Notes under the pieces: generated by a model | What the model was told of the DNA's origin: nothing | Databases searched by the model: none | The model's input: only the letters and a program-made list of their open reading frames with translations | Part shown: piece by piece, positions 41,810 through 49,730 of the stretch | How positions within the stretch are numbered: position 1 is the first letter of the stretch | Layout: each line of letters begins with the position of its first letter | NCBI RefSeq assembly: GCF_030418305.1 | Contig: NZ_JAUHPX010000007.1 | Span: forward strand, 1 to 64,000 | Length of the DNA stretch: 64,000 bases | From: Demequina lignilytica | GTDB taxonomy: Bacteria; Actinomycetota; Actinomycetes; Actinomycetales; Demequinaceae | Reading direction: 5' to 3' | Program-made: the position numbers and the translations under genes

Positions 41810-44533
41810 TCAGGCCTTCTTCGCGGCGGCCTTCTTGGCGGGAGCCTTCTTGGCCTCCACCTTGGGCGAGGCCTCGGTCTTGCGGCCGGCCTTCACCTGG
41901 TCCCAGGTGGTGCCGTAGTACGCGGCCTCCATCATCACCTTCATGTCCTCGAGGATCGGAAGGCGCGGGTTGGCGGGGGCGCACTGGTCGGCGTAGGCGT
42001 TCATGGCCAGGGTGTCGAGGCCCGACATGAAGTCGGTCTCGTCGACGCCGACCTCCTGGAAGGACCGCTCGATGCCGACCTTGTCGCGCAGCTCCTCGAC
42101 GGCCTTCGCGTAGGACTCCACGCCCTCCTCGGGGGTCGAGGCCGGGAGACCCAGCATCTGGGCGATCTCCTGGTAGCGCTCGGGGGCGACGTAGGACTCC
42201 GCCTTGGGCCACGAGGTCGGCTTGGTCGGGACCTTGCCGTTGTAGCGGATCACGTGGGGCAGGTAGATCGCGTTGGTGCGACCGTGCGCCACGTGGTGGG
42301 TCGAGCCGGTGACGTGGGACATCGCGTGCACCAGGCCCAGGAAGGCGTTGGCGAAGGCCATGCCCGCGATGGTCGCGGCGTTGTGCATCTTCTCGCGCGC
42401 CTTGACCGCGCCGCCGCCGACCGTGACGGACTCCTCGATGTACTGGAAGACCATCTTGATGGCCTGCAGGGCGAGACCGTCGGTGTAGTCGTTCGCGTAC
42501 ACGGAGACGTAGGCCTCGGTGGCGTGGGTCAGGGCGTCGAAGCCGGAGTCGGCGGCCACGCGCGACGGGAGGTTCGCGGTGAGGACCGGGTCCACGATCG
42601 CGACGGTCGGCGTGAGCGCGTAGTCCGCGAGCGGGTACTTGCGGCCGTTCTCCGGGTCCGAGATGACCGCGAAGGGGGTGACCTCCGAGCCGGTGCCCGA
42701 GGTGGTCGGGATGCAGACCAGCTTGGCGAGCTCGCCCAGCTTCGGGAACTGGAAGGCGCGCTTGCGGACGTCGAAGAACTTCTCCTTCAGGTCCGCGAAG
42801 TCGACCTCGGGGTGCTCGTACAGCAGCCACATGACCTTGGCGGCGTCCATCGGCGAGCCGCCGCCGACCGCGATGATCGTGTCGGGCTTGAAGGCGCGGA
42901 GGGTCTCGGCGCCCTTGCGGACGGTGGAGACGCTCGGCTCCGGCTCGACGTTGTCCATGATCTGGACGGAGACCGGGTTGGTGCGGCGGTTGAGGACGTC
43001 GAGGACCTTGTCCACGACGCCGATGCGGGTCATGGTCGCGTCGGTGACGATCGTGACGCGCTCGACACCGTTCATGTCGTGGAGGTACTGGATCGCGTTC
43101 GGCTCGAAGTAGGTCTTGGCCGGAACCTTGAACCACTGCATGTTGTTGTTCCTCCGGCCGATCCGCTTGACGTTGATGAGGTTCACCGCGGTGACGTTCG
43201 CGGACACCGAGTTGCGGCCGTAGGAGCCGCAGCCGAGCGTGAGGGACGGCATGAAGGCGTTGTAGATGTCGCCGATGCCGCCGTGCGAGGACGGGGAGTT
43301 GACGATGATGCGGACGGCCTTGCAGCGCTTGCCGAACTCCTTGACGAGCTCGTCGTCGGTCGCGTGGATCGCGGCGGAGTGGCCCAGGCCGTGGAACTCG
43401 ACCATGCGCTGGGCGTACTCGAGGCCCTGCTCGGTCGACTCGGCCTTGAGGACGGCCAGCACCGGCGCGAGCTTCTCACGGGTGAGGGGCTCGGACTCGC
43501 CGACGGTGGACACCTCGGCCAGGATGATCGAGGTCTCCTCCGGGACGGAGAAGCCGGCCTGCTCGGCGATCCACTGCGGGGTCTTGCCCACCACGTTCGG
43601 GTTGAGCTTGGCGCCGGCGCAGTTCTCGCCGTTGGCCTGGACGCCGAAGATGAACTCCTCGAGCATCGCCTTCTCGGCGGGGGTGGCCATGTACGCGTGG
43701 AGCCGGTCGAACAGCGAGAGCGCCTCGTCGTAGATCTCGGCGTCGAGGATCACGGCCTGCTCCGACGCGCAGACCATGCCGTTGTCGAACGCCTTCGAGA
43801 TCACCAGGTCGTTGATCGAGCGCTTGAGGTTCGCCGACTTGTGCACGTAGGCGGGGACGTTGCCCGCGCCGACGCCCAGGGCGGGCTTGCCGCAGGAGTA
43901 CGCCGCCTTGACCATCGCGTTGCCGCCGGTCGCGAGGATCAGCGCGACGCCGTCGTGGTTCATGAGCGCGTTGGTCGCCTCGATCGAGGGGGTCTCGACC
44001 CACTGGATGCAGTGCTCGGGGGCACCGGCGGCGATGGCCGCGTCGCGCACGATCTTGGCCGCGGCGATCGACGACTTCTGGGCGCTCGGGTGGAACGCGA
44101 AGATGATCGGGTTGCGGGTCTTGAGCGCGATGAGCGACTTGAAGATCGCGGTCGAGGTGGGGTTGGTCACGGGGGTCACGCCGGCGACGACGCCGACGGG
44201 CTCCGCGATCTCGATGATGCCCTTGATCGGGTCCTCGTTGATGATGCCGACGGTCTTCATCGGCGCCATCGAGTGGGTCACGTGCTCGCAGGCGAAGATG
44301 TTCTTGACGGCCTTGTCCTCGAACACGCCGCGGCCGGTCTCCTCGACCGCGAGGACGGCGAGCTCGCCGTGCTGGTTCAGGGCGGCGACCGAGGCCTTCT
44401 TGACGAGCAGGTTGACGTCGTCCTGGGTGAACGCGCTGTAGGCGTCGAGCGCCTTCTTGCCGTTCTGGACGAGCTGGTCGATGGCGTCGGCGACGGAAAC
44501 CGTGGCCTTGCTCTCCGGGGCGGTGGTGGTCAT
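41810..44533 (-). CDS. adhE: Bifunctional acetaldehyde-CoA/alcohol dehydrogenase AdhE
   Basis: The 907-residue enzyme makes ethanol from acetyl-CoA in two NADH-consuming steps. Residues about 15-440 form a CoA-acylating aldehyde dehydrogenase (catalytic Cys in NGMVCASEQAVI). Residues about 475-880 form an iron-dependent alcohol dehydrogenase (iron ligands in GLVHAMSHVTGSTHHVAHG). The last 20 residues form an unusual Lys/Ala-rich tail (EAKKAPAKKAAAKKA). The start ATG is followed by MTTTAPESK. A CsoR/CstR-type operator lies 135 bp upstream. Confidence 0.96.
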   Translation of the reverse strand: MTTTAPESKATVSVADAIDQLVQNGKKALDAYSAFTQDDVNLLVKKASVAALNQHGELAVLAVEETGRGVFEDKAVKNIFACEHVTHSMAPMKTVGIINEDPIKGIIEIAEPVGVVAGVTPVTNPTSTAIFKSLIALKTRNPIIFAFHPSAQKSSIAAAKIVRDAAIAAGAPEHCIQWVETPSIEATNALMNHDGVALILATGGNAMVKAAYSCGKPALGVGAGNVPAYVHKSANLKRSINDLVISKAFDNGMVCASEQAVILDAEIYDEALSLFDRLHAYMATPAEKAMLEEFIFGVQANGENCAGAKLNPNVVGKTPQWIAEQAGFSVPEETSIILAEVSTVGESEPLTREKLAPVLAVLKAESTEQGLEYAQRMVEFHGLGHSAAIHATDDELVKEFGKRCKAVRIIVNSPSSHGGIGDIYNAFMPSLTLGCGSYGRNSVSANVTAVNLINVKRIGRRNNNMQWFKVPAKTYFEPNAIQYLHDMNGVERVTIVTDATMTRIGVVDKVLDVLNRRTNPVSVQIMDNVEPEPSVSTVRKGAETLRAFKPDTIIAVGGGSPMDAAKVMWLLYEHPEVDFADLKEKFFDVRKRAFQFPKLGELAKLVCIPTTSGTGSEVTPFAVISDPENGRKYPLADYALTPTVAIVDPVLTANLPSRVAADSGFDALTHATEAYVSVYANDYTDGLALQAIKMVFQYIEESVTVGGGAVKAREKMHNAATIAGMAFANAFLGLVHAMSHVTGSTHHVAHGRTNAIYLPHVIRYNGKVPTKPTSWPKAESYVAPERYQEIAQMLGLPASTPEEGVESYAKAVEELRDKVGIERSFQEVGVDETDFMSGLDTLAMNAYADQCAPANPRLPILEDMKVMMEAAYYGTTWDQVKAGRKTEASPKVEAKKAPAKKAAAKKA

Positions 44534-44667
44534 CTCTATCTGGCTCCTCTGTGCTGGGCTTCGACCCCCTCCGGGCCTCATCCCCATGTCCCTCAACGTA
44601 CGCCCGGGACCGGGACCTGTCTCGCGGCGAAGGTCCCGGGGACCATTGGCCTACTACCAGGGGTTTT

Positions 44668-44683
44668 ATACCCCACGGGGCAT
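44668..44683. promoter_or_regulatory. CsoR/CstR-type operator upstream of adhE
   Basis: ATACCCCACGGGGCAT matches the ATACCCC-NN-GGGGTAT pattern of the trxA, TDT and rhodanese sites except for one position in the right arm. It lies in a short AT-rich stretch 135 bp before the adhE start. Confidence 0.6.
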
Positions 44684-44746
44684 ATTTTCCAGGGAGGATG
44701 AAGGGACAAATCGGACACGCATCGTGCCGTGCACGACCGCCCATGA

Positions 44747-44796
44747 GGACGATGCGGGGGTTGCGTGGAGCGCCACGGGCGCCCCGGGCATCGTCC
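44747..44796. repeat. GGACGATGC inverted pair, adhE upstream region
   Basis: GGACGATGC (44747-44755) faces GCATCGTCC (44788-44796) across 32 bp. It sits in the gap between adhE and the small transporter gene. Confidence 0.65.
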
Positions 44797-44810
44797 CGTC
44801 CCGGCACGAC

Positions 44811-44844
44811 GCGGGGCCGGCATCCCGCAGGATGCCGGCCCCGC
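44811..44844 (-). terminator. Terminator of the OxlT-like transporter operon
   Basis: A perfect 15-bp stem (GCGGGGCCGGCATCC) with loop CGCA starts 14 bp after the 41-aa gene on the minus strand. Confidence 0.87.
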
Positions 44845-44858
44845 GCCACGGCCGGGCG

Positions 44859-44984
44859 TCAGCCCGTGAACAGCGCGAATGCCTTGACGGCGGTCTGGCT
44901 GATCCCGTAGATCAGCCCGGCCCCGACGAGCACCCAGAGCACGTACGCGAGGGGATTGGTCACCCCGGGGGTCCTCCGCTCCAT
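44859..44984 (-). CDS. MFS transporter small subunit, 41 aa
   Basis: This small gene encodes MERRTPGVTNPLAYVLWVLV followed by GAGLIYGISQTAVKAFALFTG: a short basic N-terminus and one membrane helix. It starts 3 bp after the stop of the OxlT-like carrier, with GGAGGG just upstream, and precedes that operon's terminator. Single-helix proteins of this kind accompany many OxlT-type carriers in actinobacteria and proteobacteria and are thought to associate with them. The biochemical role is unproven. Confidence 0.85.
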   Translation of the reverse strand: MERRTPGVTNPLAYVLWVLVGAGLIYGISQTAVKAFALFTG

Positions 44985-44987
44985 GGC

Positions 44988-46376
44988 TCAGCCCTCCTTT
45001 CCCGCGCCCGCGAGCGCGGGCTCCTCGATCTCGGCGGCGTGGTGCCGCTCGTGGTCAGGCACCGCGTCCGCCGCCTCGTGCCAGCGCGCGTGCACCGGCC
45101 GCACCAGCAGGTTCGCGATGAAGCCGATCGCCAGCACGCCCACCATCACGAGCATCGACGGGCGGTACAGGTCCGCACCCTCGAGCCCCTGACCCTCGAG
45201 GATGTCGAGCAGGCCGTTGATGATGAGCGGACCCGCGACGCCGGCGGCGGACCACGCGGTGAGCAGCCGCCCGTGGATGGCCCCCACCTCGAACTCGCCG
45301 AACACGTCCTTGAGGTACGCCGGGATGGTCGCGAAGCCGCCGCCGTAGAAGCTGATGATCAGCACCACCAGCGCCACGAACAGCGCCACGTTGACGGGCC
45401 CGAACAGCGCGACGCCCGTGTAGGCGAGCGCCCCGACCCCGAGGTAGATGACGTACATCGCCTTGCGCCCGATCACGTCGGAGAAGCTGGACCAGCCGAT
45501 CCGGCCACCCATGTTCGCGAGCGACAGCAGGCCGACGAAGCCGGCCGCCGCGGCCGCCGTGACGGCCGGGAAGTAGTCCTCGATCATGGGCTTGGCGTTC
45601 TCGAGGATGCCGATGCCCGCGGTCACGTTGGTGAACAGCACCAGCCACAGCATCCAGAACGGGAAGGTCTTGATCGCGTTCTTCGCGCTCACCTGTCCGC
45701 CGCTCGAGACCTTCGCAACGTGCTCGGTGGGCTCCCAGCCGTCCGGCTTGTAGCCCTTCGGGGGGACCCTGACCACCGCCGCGCCCATCAGCATCAGCGA
45801 GGCGTAGAGGCCGCCCAGCGTGAGGAACGTCGGCACCAGCGCGTCCGCCTCGGTGTCGCCGTAGGTCTTGAGCAGGAACTGGGTGAGGGGTGCGGCGAGC
45901 AGCGCGCCACCACCGAAGCCCATGATCGCGAGACCCGTCGCGAGGCCCGGCCGGTCCGGGAACCACTTGATGAGGGTCGACACCGGCGAGATGTACCCGA
46001 GCCCCAGGCCGATGCCGCCGATCACGCCGTAGCCGAGGTAGACCACCCACAGCTGGCCGATCGACACGCCCAGACCCGCGATCGCGAAGCCGCTCACCCA
46101 GGCGGCCGCGGAGATCACCATGGTCTTGCGCGGGCCGTTGCGCTCCATCCACCGGCCGCCGAACGCGGCCGACAATCCCAGCATGACGATCGAGATCGAG
46201 AAGATCACGCCGATCTGCGTGTGCGAGGCGTCGAACCTGTCGCGCAGGGCGTCCTTGAGGACGGAGTAGGCGTACACCTGGCCGATGCTGAGATGCACGG
46301 CGAGGGCGGCGGGCGGCACGAGCCACCGGTTGTACCCGGGTGGCGCGATCGTCCGTTCGCGGTCAAGGATGGACAT
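44988..46376 (-). CDS. OxlT-like MFS transporter (oxalate/formate antiporter family)
   Basis: The 462-residue carrier has 12 membrane helices. NRWLVPPAALAVHLSIGQVYAYSVL at the N-terminus, ASHTQIGVIFSISIVMLGLSAAFGGRWMERNG and the helix-11 region (IHGRLLTAWSAAGVAGP) mark the family. It exchanges small carboxylates such as oxalate, formate or lactate/pyruvate. It is followed by its 41-aa companion and diverges from the TDT channel; an operator lies between. With adhE and pflB nearby, a fermentation-product role is plausible (inference). Confidence 0.87.
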   Translation of the reverse strand: MSILDRERTIAPPGYNRWLVPPAALAVHLSIGQVYAYSVLKDALRDRFDASHTQIGVIFSISIVMLGLSAAFGGRWMERNGPRKTMVISAAAWVSGFAIAGLGVSIGQLWVVYLGYGVIGGIGLGLGYISPVSTLIKWFPDRPGLATGLAIMGFGGGALLAAPLTQFLLKTYGDTEADALVPTFLTLGGLYASLMLMGAAVVRVPPKGYKPDGWEPTEHVAKVSSGGQVSAKNAIKTFPFWMLWLVLFTNVTAGIGILENAKPMIEDYFPAVTAAAAAGFVGLLSLANMGGRIGWSSFSDVIGRKAMYVIYLGVGALAYTGVALFGPVNVALFVALVVLIISFYGGGFATIPAYLKDVFGEFEVGAIHGRLLTAWSAAGVAGPLIINGLLDILEGQGLEGADLYRPSMLVMVGVLAIGFIANLLVRPVHARWHEAADAVPDHERHHAAEIEEPALAGAGKEG

Positions 46377-46528
46377 CGTTGTTCTCCCTTCGAAAAACCC
46401 CGGCGACAGCGCCATTGCTTTTCGAAAGACGCCGGTGTCAAGCGGCATCCTCCCGGACTCGCGGACCCGATTCGGGGGACCTTGGTCACACGCCTGCGCG
46501 GCCGCGATCGGATGGACTCGGAGAAGCG

Positions 46529-46544
46529 GTACCCGCTGGGGTAT
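46529..46544. promoter_or_regulatory. CsoR/CstR-type operator between the MFS and TDT genes
   Basis: GTACCCGCTGGGGTAT shares the CCC-N-GGGG core and TAT end of the other three sites, with two left-arm changes. It lies 24 bp before the TDT start and could also affect the divergent MFS operon. Confidence 0.55.
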
Positions 46545-46567
46545 ATCGTGACCGCGAAGGAGGACCC

Positions 46568-47542
46568 ATGAGCGCACCCGTCGCCCCCGCATCGTCCCTG
46601 GCTCACCTGCCGGTGGGCGTGTTCGCCATCGCGATGGGCGTCGGCGGCACGGCCGTCGGGTGGCACCGCGCCGTCGAGACGTTCGACCTCGGCGTCGCGG
46701 TCGGGCAGGCGCTCGCCTGGGCCGGGCTCGCGGTGCTCGCGGTCGCGCTCGCCGCCTACGGCGCCAAGGTGATCCGCCACCCGCGCGCGGCGCTCGCGGA
46801 GTGGACCCACCCGGTCAAGGCGGCCTTCGTCGCGACCATCCCGATCTCGATGATGGTCCTCGCGATCGCGTTCCTGCCGATGAGCGAGCCGCTCTCCGCG
46901 GGACTGTGGTGGACCGGCGCGGGGCTCCAGGCGATCGCGACCGTGCTGATCATGCGCACGTGGATCGCCGACGCGCGGATCGAGACCATCCACGTGCATC
47001 CCGCCTGGTTCATCCCCGTGGTGGGCAACCTGGTGGCGCCGCTCGCCGGCGTGGCCCACGCGCCCGCGGAGATCAACTGGTACTTCTTCGGGATCGGCTC
47101 CGTGTTCTGGCTGGGGCTGCTGCCGATCGTGCTCCAGCGGCTGTTCGTCGCGGGCGTGATCCCGCCGCGGCTCGCACCGACGCTCGCGATCCTGGTCGCG
47201 CCTCCCGCGGTGGCGGCGCTGTCATGGGTGCGGCTCGGCGGCGCCTGGACCGACCCGCTCGCGATGATGCTGCTGGGCGTGGTGATCTTCCAGCTCGCCC
47301 TGCTCGCGGCGCAGGCCAACGCGCTGCGGCGGGTCCCGTTCGCGGTCAGCGCGTGGGCCTACACGTTCCCGCTCGCGGCGGCGGCGTCGGCGCTGCTCGC
47401 GGCCTACGGGGCGGGCGCGACCGCGTTCGCGGCCTGGGTGGGCGCGCTCGCGCTCACCGCGGCGACCCTGCTCGTGCTGGGGCTCGGGTGGCGCACCGGC
47501 GTGGCCGTGGCGCGAGGGGAGCTGGTCAAGCCCGAGGGGTGA
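46568..47542 (+). CDS. TDT/SLAC1-family anion transporter (TehA-like)
   Basis: The 324 residues have ten membrane helices. LPVGVFAIAMGVGGTAVGWHRA, LVAPLAGVAHAPAEINWYFFGIG and the SLAC1-type helix VPFAVSAWAYTFPLAAAASA mark the family. Members conduct nitrate, chloride, malate, tellurite or sulfite (SSU1). The operator upstream and the rhodanese gene downstream suggest sulfur anions such as sulfite (inference). AAGGAGG lies 6 bp before the ATG. Confidence 0.88.
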   Translation: MSAPVAPASSLAHLPVGVFAIAMGVGGTAVGWHRAVETFDLGVAVGQALAWAGLAVLAVALAAYGAKVIRHPRAALAEWTHPVKAAFVATIPISMMVLAIAFLPMSEPLSAGLWWTGAGLQAIATVLIMRTWIADARIETIHVHPAWFIPVVGNLVAPLAGVAHAPAEINWYFFGIGSVFWLGLLPIVLQRLFVAGVIPPRLAPTLAILVAPPAVAALSWVRLGGAWTDPLAMMLLGVVIFQLALLAAQANALRRVPFAVSAWAYTFPLAAAASALLAAYGAGATAFAAWVGALALTAATLLVLGLGWRTGVAVARGELVKPEG

Positions 47543-47558
47543 GGCTCAGGGCCGAGAT

Positions 47559-47617
47559 CGGCACGATTCTCTTCGGGAGATCGATCCGCGCCCCGCGAAC
47601 GACACGATCGTCTTCAC
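47559..47617. repeat. 41-bp-pitch repeat array 1 (two units)
   Basis: CGGCACGATTCTCTTCGG (47559-47576) and CGACACGATCGTCTTCAC (47600-47617) are reverse-orientation copies of the GTGAAGCGAATCGTGTCG family. They start exactly 41 bp apart. The array lies between the convergent ends of the TDT and rhodanese genes. Confidence 0.85.
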
Positions 47618-47627
47618 GAGGCGGTCG

Positions 47628-47661
47628 GGGTGCGGATCGGGCGCGGGTGCGGATCGGGCGC
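47628..47661. repeat. Tandem duplication of a 17-bp unit
   Basis: GGGTGCGGATCGGGCGC occurs twice in tandem with no mismatch, 10 bp after the 41-bp-pitch array. It is probably a slippage duplication. Bases 47662-47687 can form a weak hairpin next to the rhodanese stop. Confidence 0.85.
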
Positions 47662-47687
47662 GGGTGGGGCTGGAGGGAGAGCCCCCG

Positions 47688-48101
47688 TCAGCCCGCGACG
47701 ATGTCGCCCGTCCAGGCGCCGATGCCGCCCTCCAGGCCCACGGTGCCCTCGACGCCGTCGGCGGCCATCCCCTCGATCGCGGCGCGCGAGCGGTTGCCGG
47801 AGCGGCAGTACACGGCGTACTCGCCCTCGGGGTCGAGCGCGGCGATCTGCGCGTCGAAGTCGGCGCCCTGGACGTCGATGTTCACGGCCTCGGGCAGGTG
47901 GCCCTCGGCGTACTCGGCGGGCGTGCGGACGTCGATGACGACCACGCCGTCGGTGGCGACGGCCTCGGCGAACCGCTCGGCGCTGACGTGGCCTCCGTCG
48001 AAGGCGAGGGGGGCGTCCTCGCCGCCCGAGCAGGCGGACAGCGTGACGGCGGCGAGCATGGCGGCACCGAGCATGGCGGCGCGGGTCTTGATGCGGGTCA
48101 T
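47688..48101 (-). CDS. Rhodanese-domain lipoprotein
   Basis: The 137-residue precursor has a lipoprotein signal peptide (LAAVTLSACSGG, lipobox LSAC). A single rhodanese domain has the active-site loop VYCRSGNRSRAA; its Cys would carry the persulfide. It transfers sulfane sulfur outside the membrane. A near-perfect CsoR/CstR-type operator lies 11 bp upstream of the start, and rhodaneses are classical members of CstR regulons that answer to persulfides. It is convergent with the TDT gene. Confidence 0.93.
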   Translation of the reverse strand: MTRIKTRAAMLGAAMLAAVTLSACSGGEDAPLAFDGGHVSAERFAEAVATDGVVVIDVRTPAEYAEGHLPEAVNIDVQGADFDAQIAALDPEGEYAVYCRSGNRSRAAIEGMAADGVEGTVGLEGGIGAWTGDIVAG

Positions 48102-48111
48102 GGGGAGAACT

Positions 48112-48127
48112 ATACCCCAGGGGGTAT
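48112..48127. promoter_or_regulatory. CsoR/CstR-type operator upstream of the rhodanese gene
   Basis: ATACCCCAGGGGGTAT is a near-perfect dyad 11 bp from the start codon, the clearest of the four copies. Binding would cover the ribosome-binding and promoter region and block expression. Confidence 0.72.
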
Positions 48128-48207
48128 GCATCCGGTGAGCGCGATGCGCCTCGCCCCCGACCCCGCCCCCACTCGCGACCCTCTCCCCCGACCCCCTTCC
48201 CTCGCTC

Positions 48208-48266
48208 ATGAAGGGAATCGTGTCGACCTCGAGCGCGGATCGCCCCCCGTGAAGCGATCCGTGCCG
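48208..48266. repeat. 41-bp-pitch repeat array 2 (two units)
   Basis: ATGAAGGGAATCGTGTCG (48208-48225) and GTGAAGCGATCCGTGCCG (48249-48266) are forward-orientation copies of the same 18-bp motif. They start exactly 41 bp apart, between the rhodanese start and the terminator of the next gene. Confidence 0.85.
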
Positions 48267-48274
48267 GACACGAC

Positions 48275-48321
48275 GGCGCCCGGCGCGCATCGCGGAGAGA
48301 CAGGCGATGCGGCCGGGCGCC
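48275..48321 (-). terminator. Terminator of the first aldehyde dehydrogenase gene
   Basis: GGCGCCCGGC pairs with GCCGGGCGCC, continued by GCGCATCGC with GCGATGCG, 17 bp after the dehydrogenase stop. Confidence 0.8.
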
Positions 48322-48337
48322 GGGTCGGCGAGCGGGC

Positions 48338-49699
48338 TCAGGCCACGCGGATGAGCTTCTTGTTGACGAACTCGTCCGCGGCCAGCAGGCCCATCTCCCG
48401 CGAGGTGCCGGAGCGCTTCACACCGCCGAACGGCAGCTCGGGGCTGTCGGCCAGCACGCAGTTGACGTAGACCATGCCGGCCTCGATCGCGTCGGCCACG
48501 CGCTGCGCCTGCGCCTCGTCCGTCGTGTAGACGTAGGAGCCCAGGCCGAACGCGGTGTCGTTCGCCAGCGCGATCGCCTCCTCCTCGCTCGTGACCTTGT
48601 ACACGGCGGCCGCGGGCCCGAACAGCTCCTCGCGGTACACGTCCATCTCGGGGGTGACCCCGGTCAGCACCGTCGGCGCGTAGAAGGCTCCGTCGCGGGT
48701 CCCGCCCGCGACCAGGGTCGCGCCCTGCGCGACCGCCGTCGCGACCTGGCCCTCGAGCCGCTCGGCCGCGGCGAGGGAGGACAGCGGTCCGATCACCGAG
48801 TCCTCCTCGAAGCCGTCGCCGGCCTTGCACGCGACCATGGCGGCGGTGAACTTCTCGAGGAACTCGTCGTACAGCGAGTCGATCACGATGAACCGCTTGG
48901 GGGCGTTGCAGGACTGCCCGCTGTTGTCCATGCGGGCCTCGACGGCGCCCTCGACCACGGCGTCCATGTCCTCGGTCGACAGCAGGATGAACGGGTCCGA
49001 CCCGCCCAGCTCGAGCGCGACCTTCTTGAGGTGCTGGCCCGCGAGCGCGGCCACGGCGGAGCCCGCCCGCTCGGAGCCCGTCACCGAGACGCCGTGGATG
49101 CGCGGGTCCGCGATGATCTGCGCGGCCTGCTCGTTCGACGCGTACACGTTGACGTAGACGCCCTCGGGGGCGCCTGCGTCGCGGTACATCTGCTCGATCG
49201 CGGCGGCCGACTCGGGGCACTGCGGGGCGTGCTTGAGGACGATGCTGTTGCCCACCACGATGTTCGGCGCGGCGAAGCGTGCCACCTGGTAGTAGGGGAA
49301 GTTCCACGGCATGATGCCGAGCAGCGGGCCGAGCGCCGAGCGGCGGATCACCGCGGTGCCCTCGCCCAGGATGTCGATCGGGGTGTCGCCCGTGATCGCC
49401 TCGGCGTTGTCGGCGTAGTACTCGGTGATGTCCGCGGCGAAGTCGACCTCGCCCAGGGCGTGCGACATCGGCTTGCCCATCTCGCGCACGATGATCGCGG
49501 CGAGCTCCTCGCGGCGCTCCCGGTGGAGCTCCGCCACGCGACGGATGACGGCGGCGCGCTCGGCGGGCGTCGAGCTCCGCAGCCAGCCGCGGTAGGCGGC
49601 GTCGGCGGCGGCGGCGGCCGCGGGGACCTCGGCGTCGGTCATGGTGGGGTACTCGGCGAGCGTCTCTCCGGTCGCGGGGTTGACCACTGCGTAGTTCAT
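48338..49699 (-). CDS. Aldehyde dehydrogenase, succinate-semialdehyde type (GabD1/YneI-like)
   Basis: The 453-residue NAD(P)-dependent dehydrogenase has catalytic Cys in DNSGQSCNAPKRF, glutamate in ALELGGSDPFIL and the Rossmann region GPLLGIMPWNFPYYQ. The short length (about 455) and these motifs match Sad/GabD1-type succinate-semialdehyde dehydrogenases, which complete GABA breakdown to succinate. It is the last of five leftward catabolic genes but is separated from gabD-like 49731 by 31 bp. Confidence 0.88.
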   Translation of the reverse strand: MNYAVVNPATGETLAEYPTMTDAEVPAAAAAADAAYRGWLRSSTPAERAAVIRRVAELHRERREELAAIIVREMGKPMSHALGEVDFAADITEYYADNAEAITGDTPIDILGEGTAVIRRSALGPLLGIMPWNFPYYQVARFAAPNIVVGNSIVLKHAPQCPESAAAIEQMYRDAGAPEGVYVNVYASNEQAAQIIADPRIHGVSVTGSERAGSAVAALAGQHLKKVALELGGSDPFILLSTEDMDAVVEGAVEARMDNSGQSCNAPKRFIVIDSLYDEFLEKFTAAMVACKAGDGFEEDSVIGPLSSLAAAERLEGQVATAVAQGATLVAGGTRDGAFYAPTVLTGVTPEMDVYREELFGPAAAVYKVTSEEEAIALANDTAFGLGSYVYTTDEAQAQRVADAIEAGMVYVNCVLADSPELPFGGVKRSGTSREMGLLAADEFVNKKLIRVA

Positions 49700-49730
49700 C
49701 TCTCTCCTCTTCCTTGAAGCTCGGTCGGTC

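Noticed and set aside
41747-44701. Very long open frame on the plus strand opposite adhE (about 980 codons)
   Set aside because: It is the complement of a clear, conserved adhE frame. High G+C leaves few stop codons on the opposite strand, and the translation is a low-complexity mix of Val, Gly, Arg, Asp and Leu with no recognisable domain.
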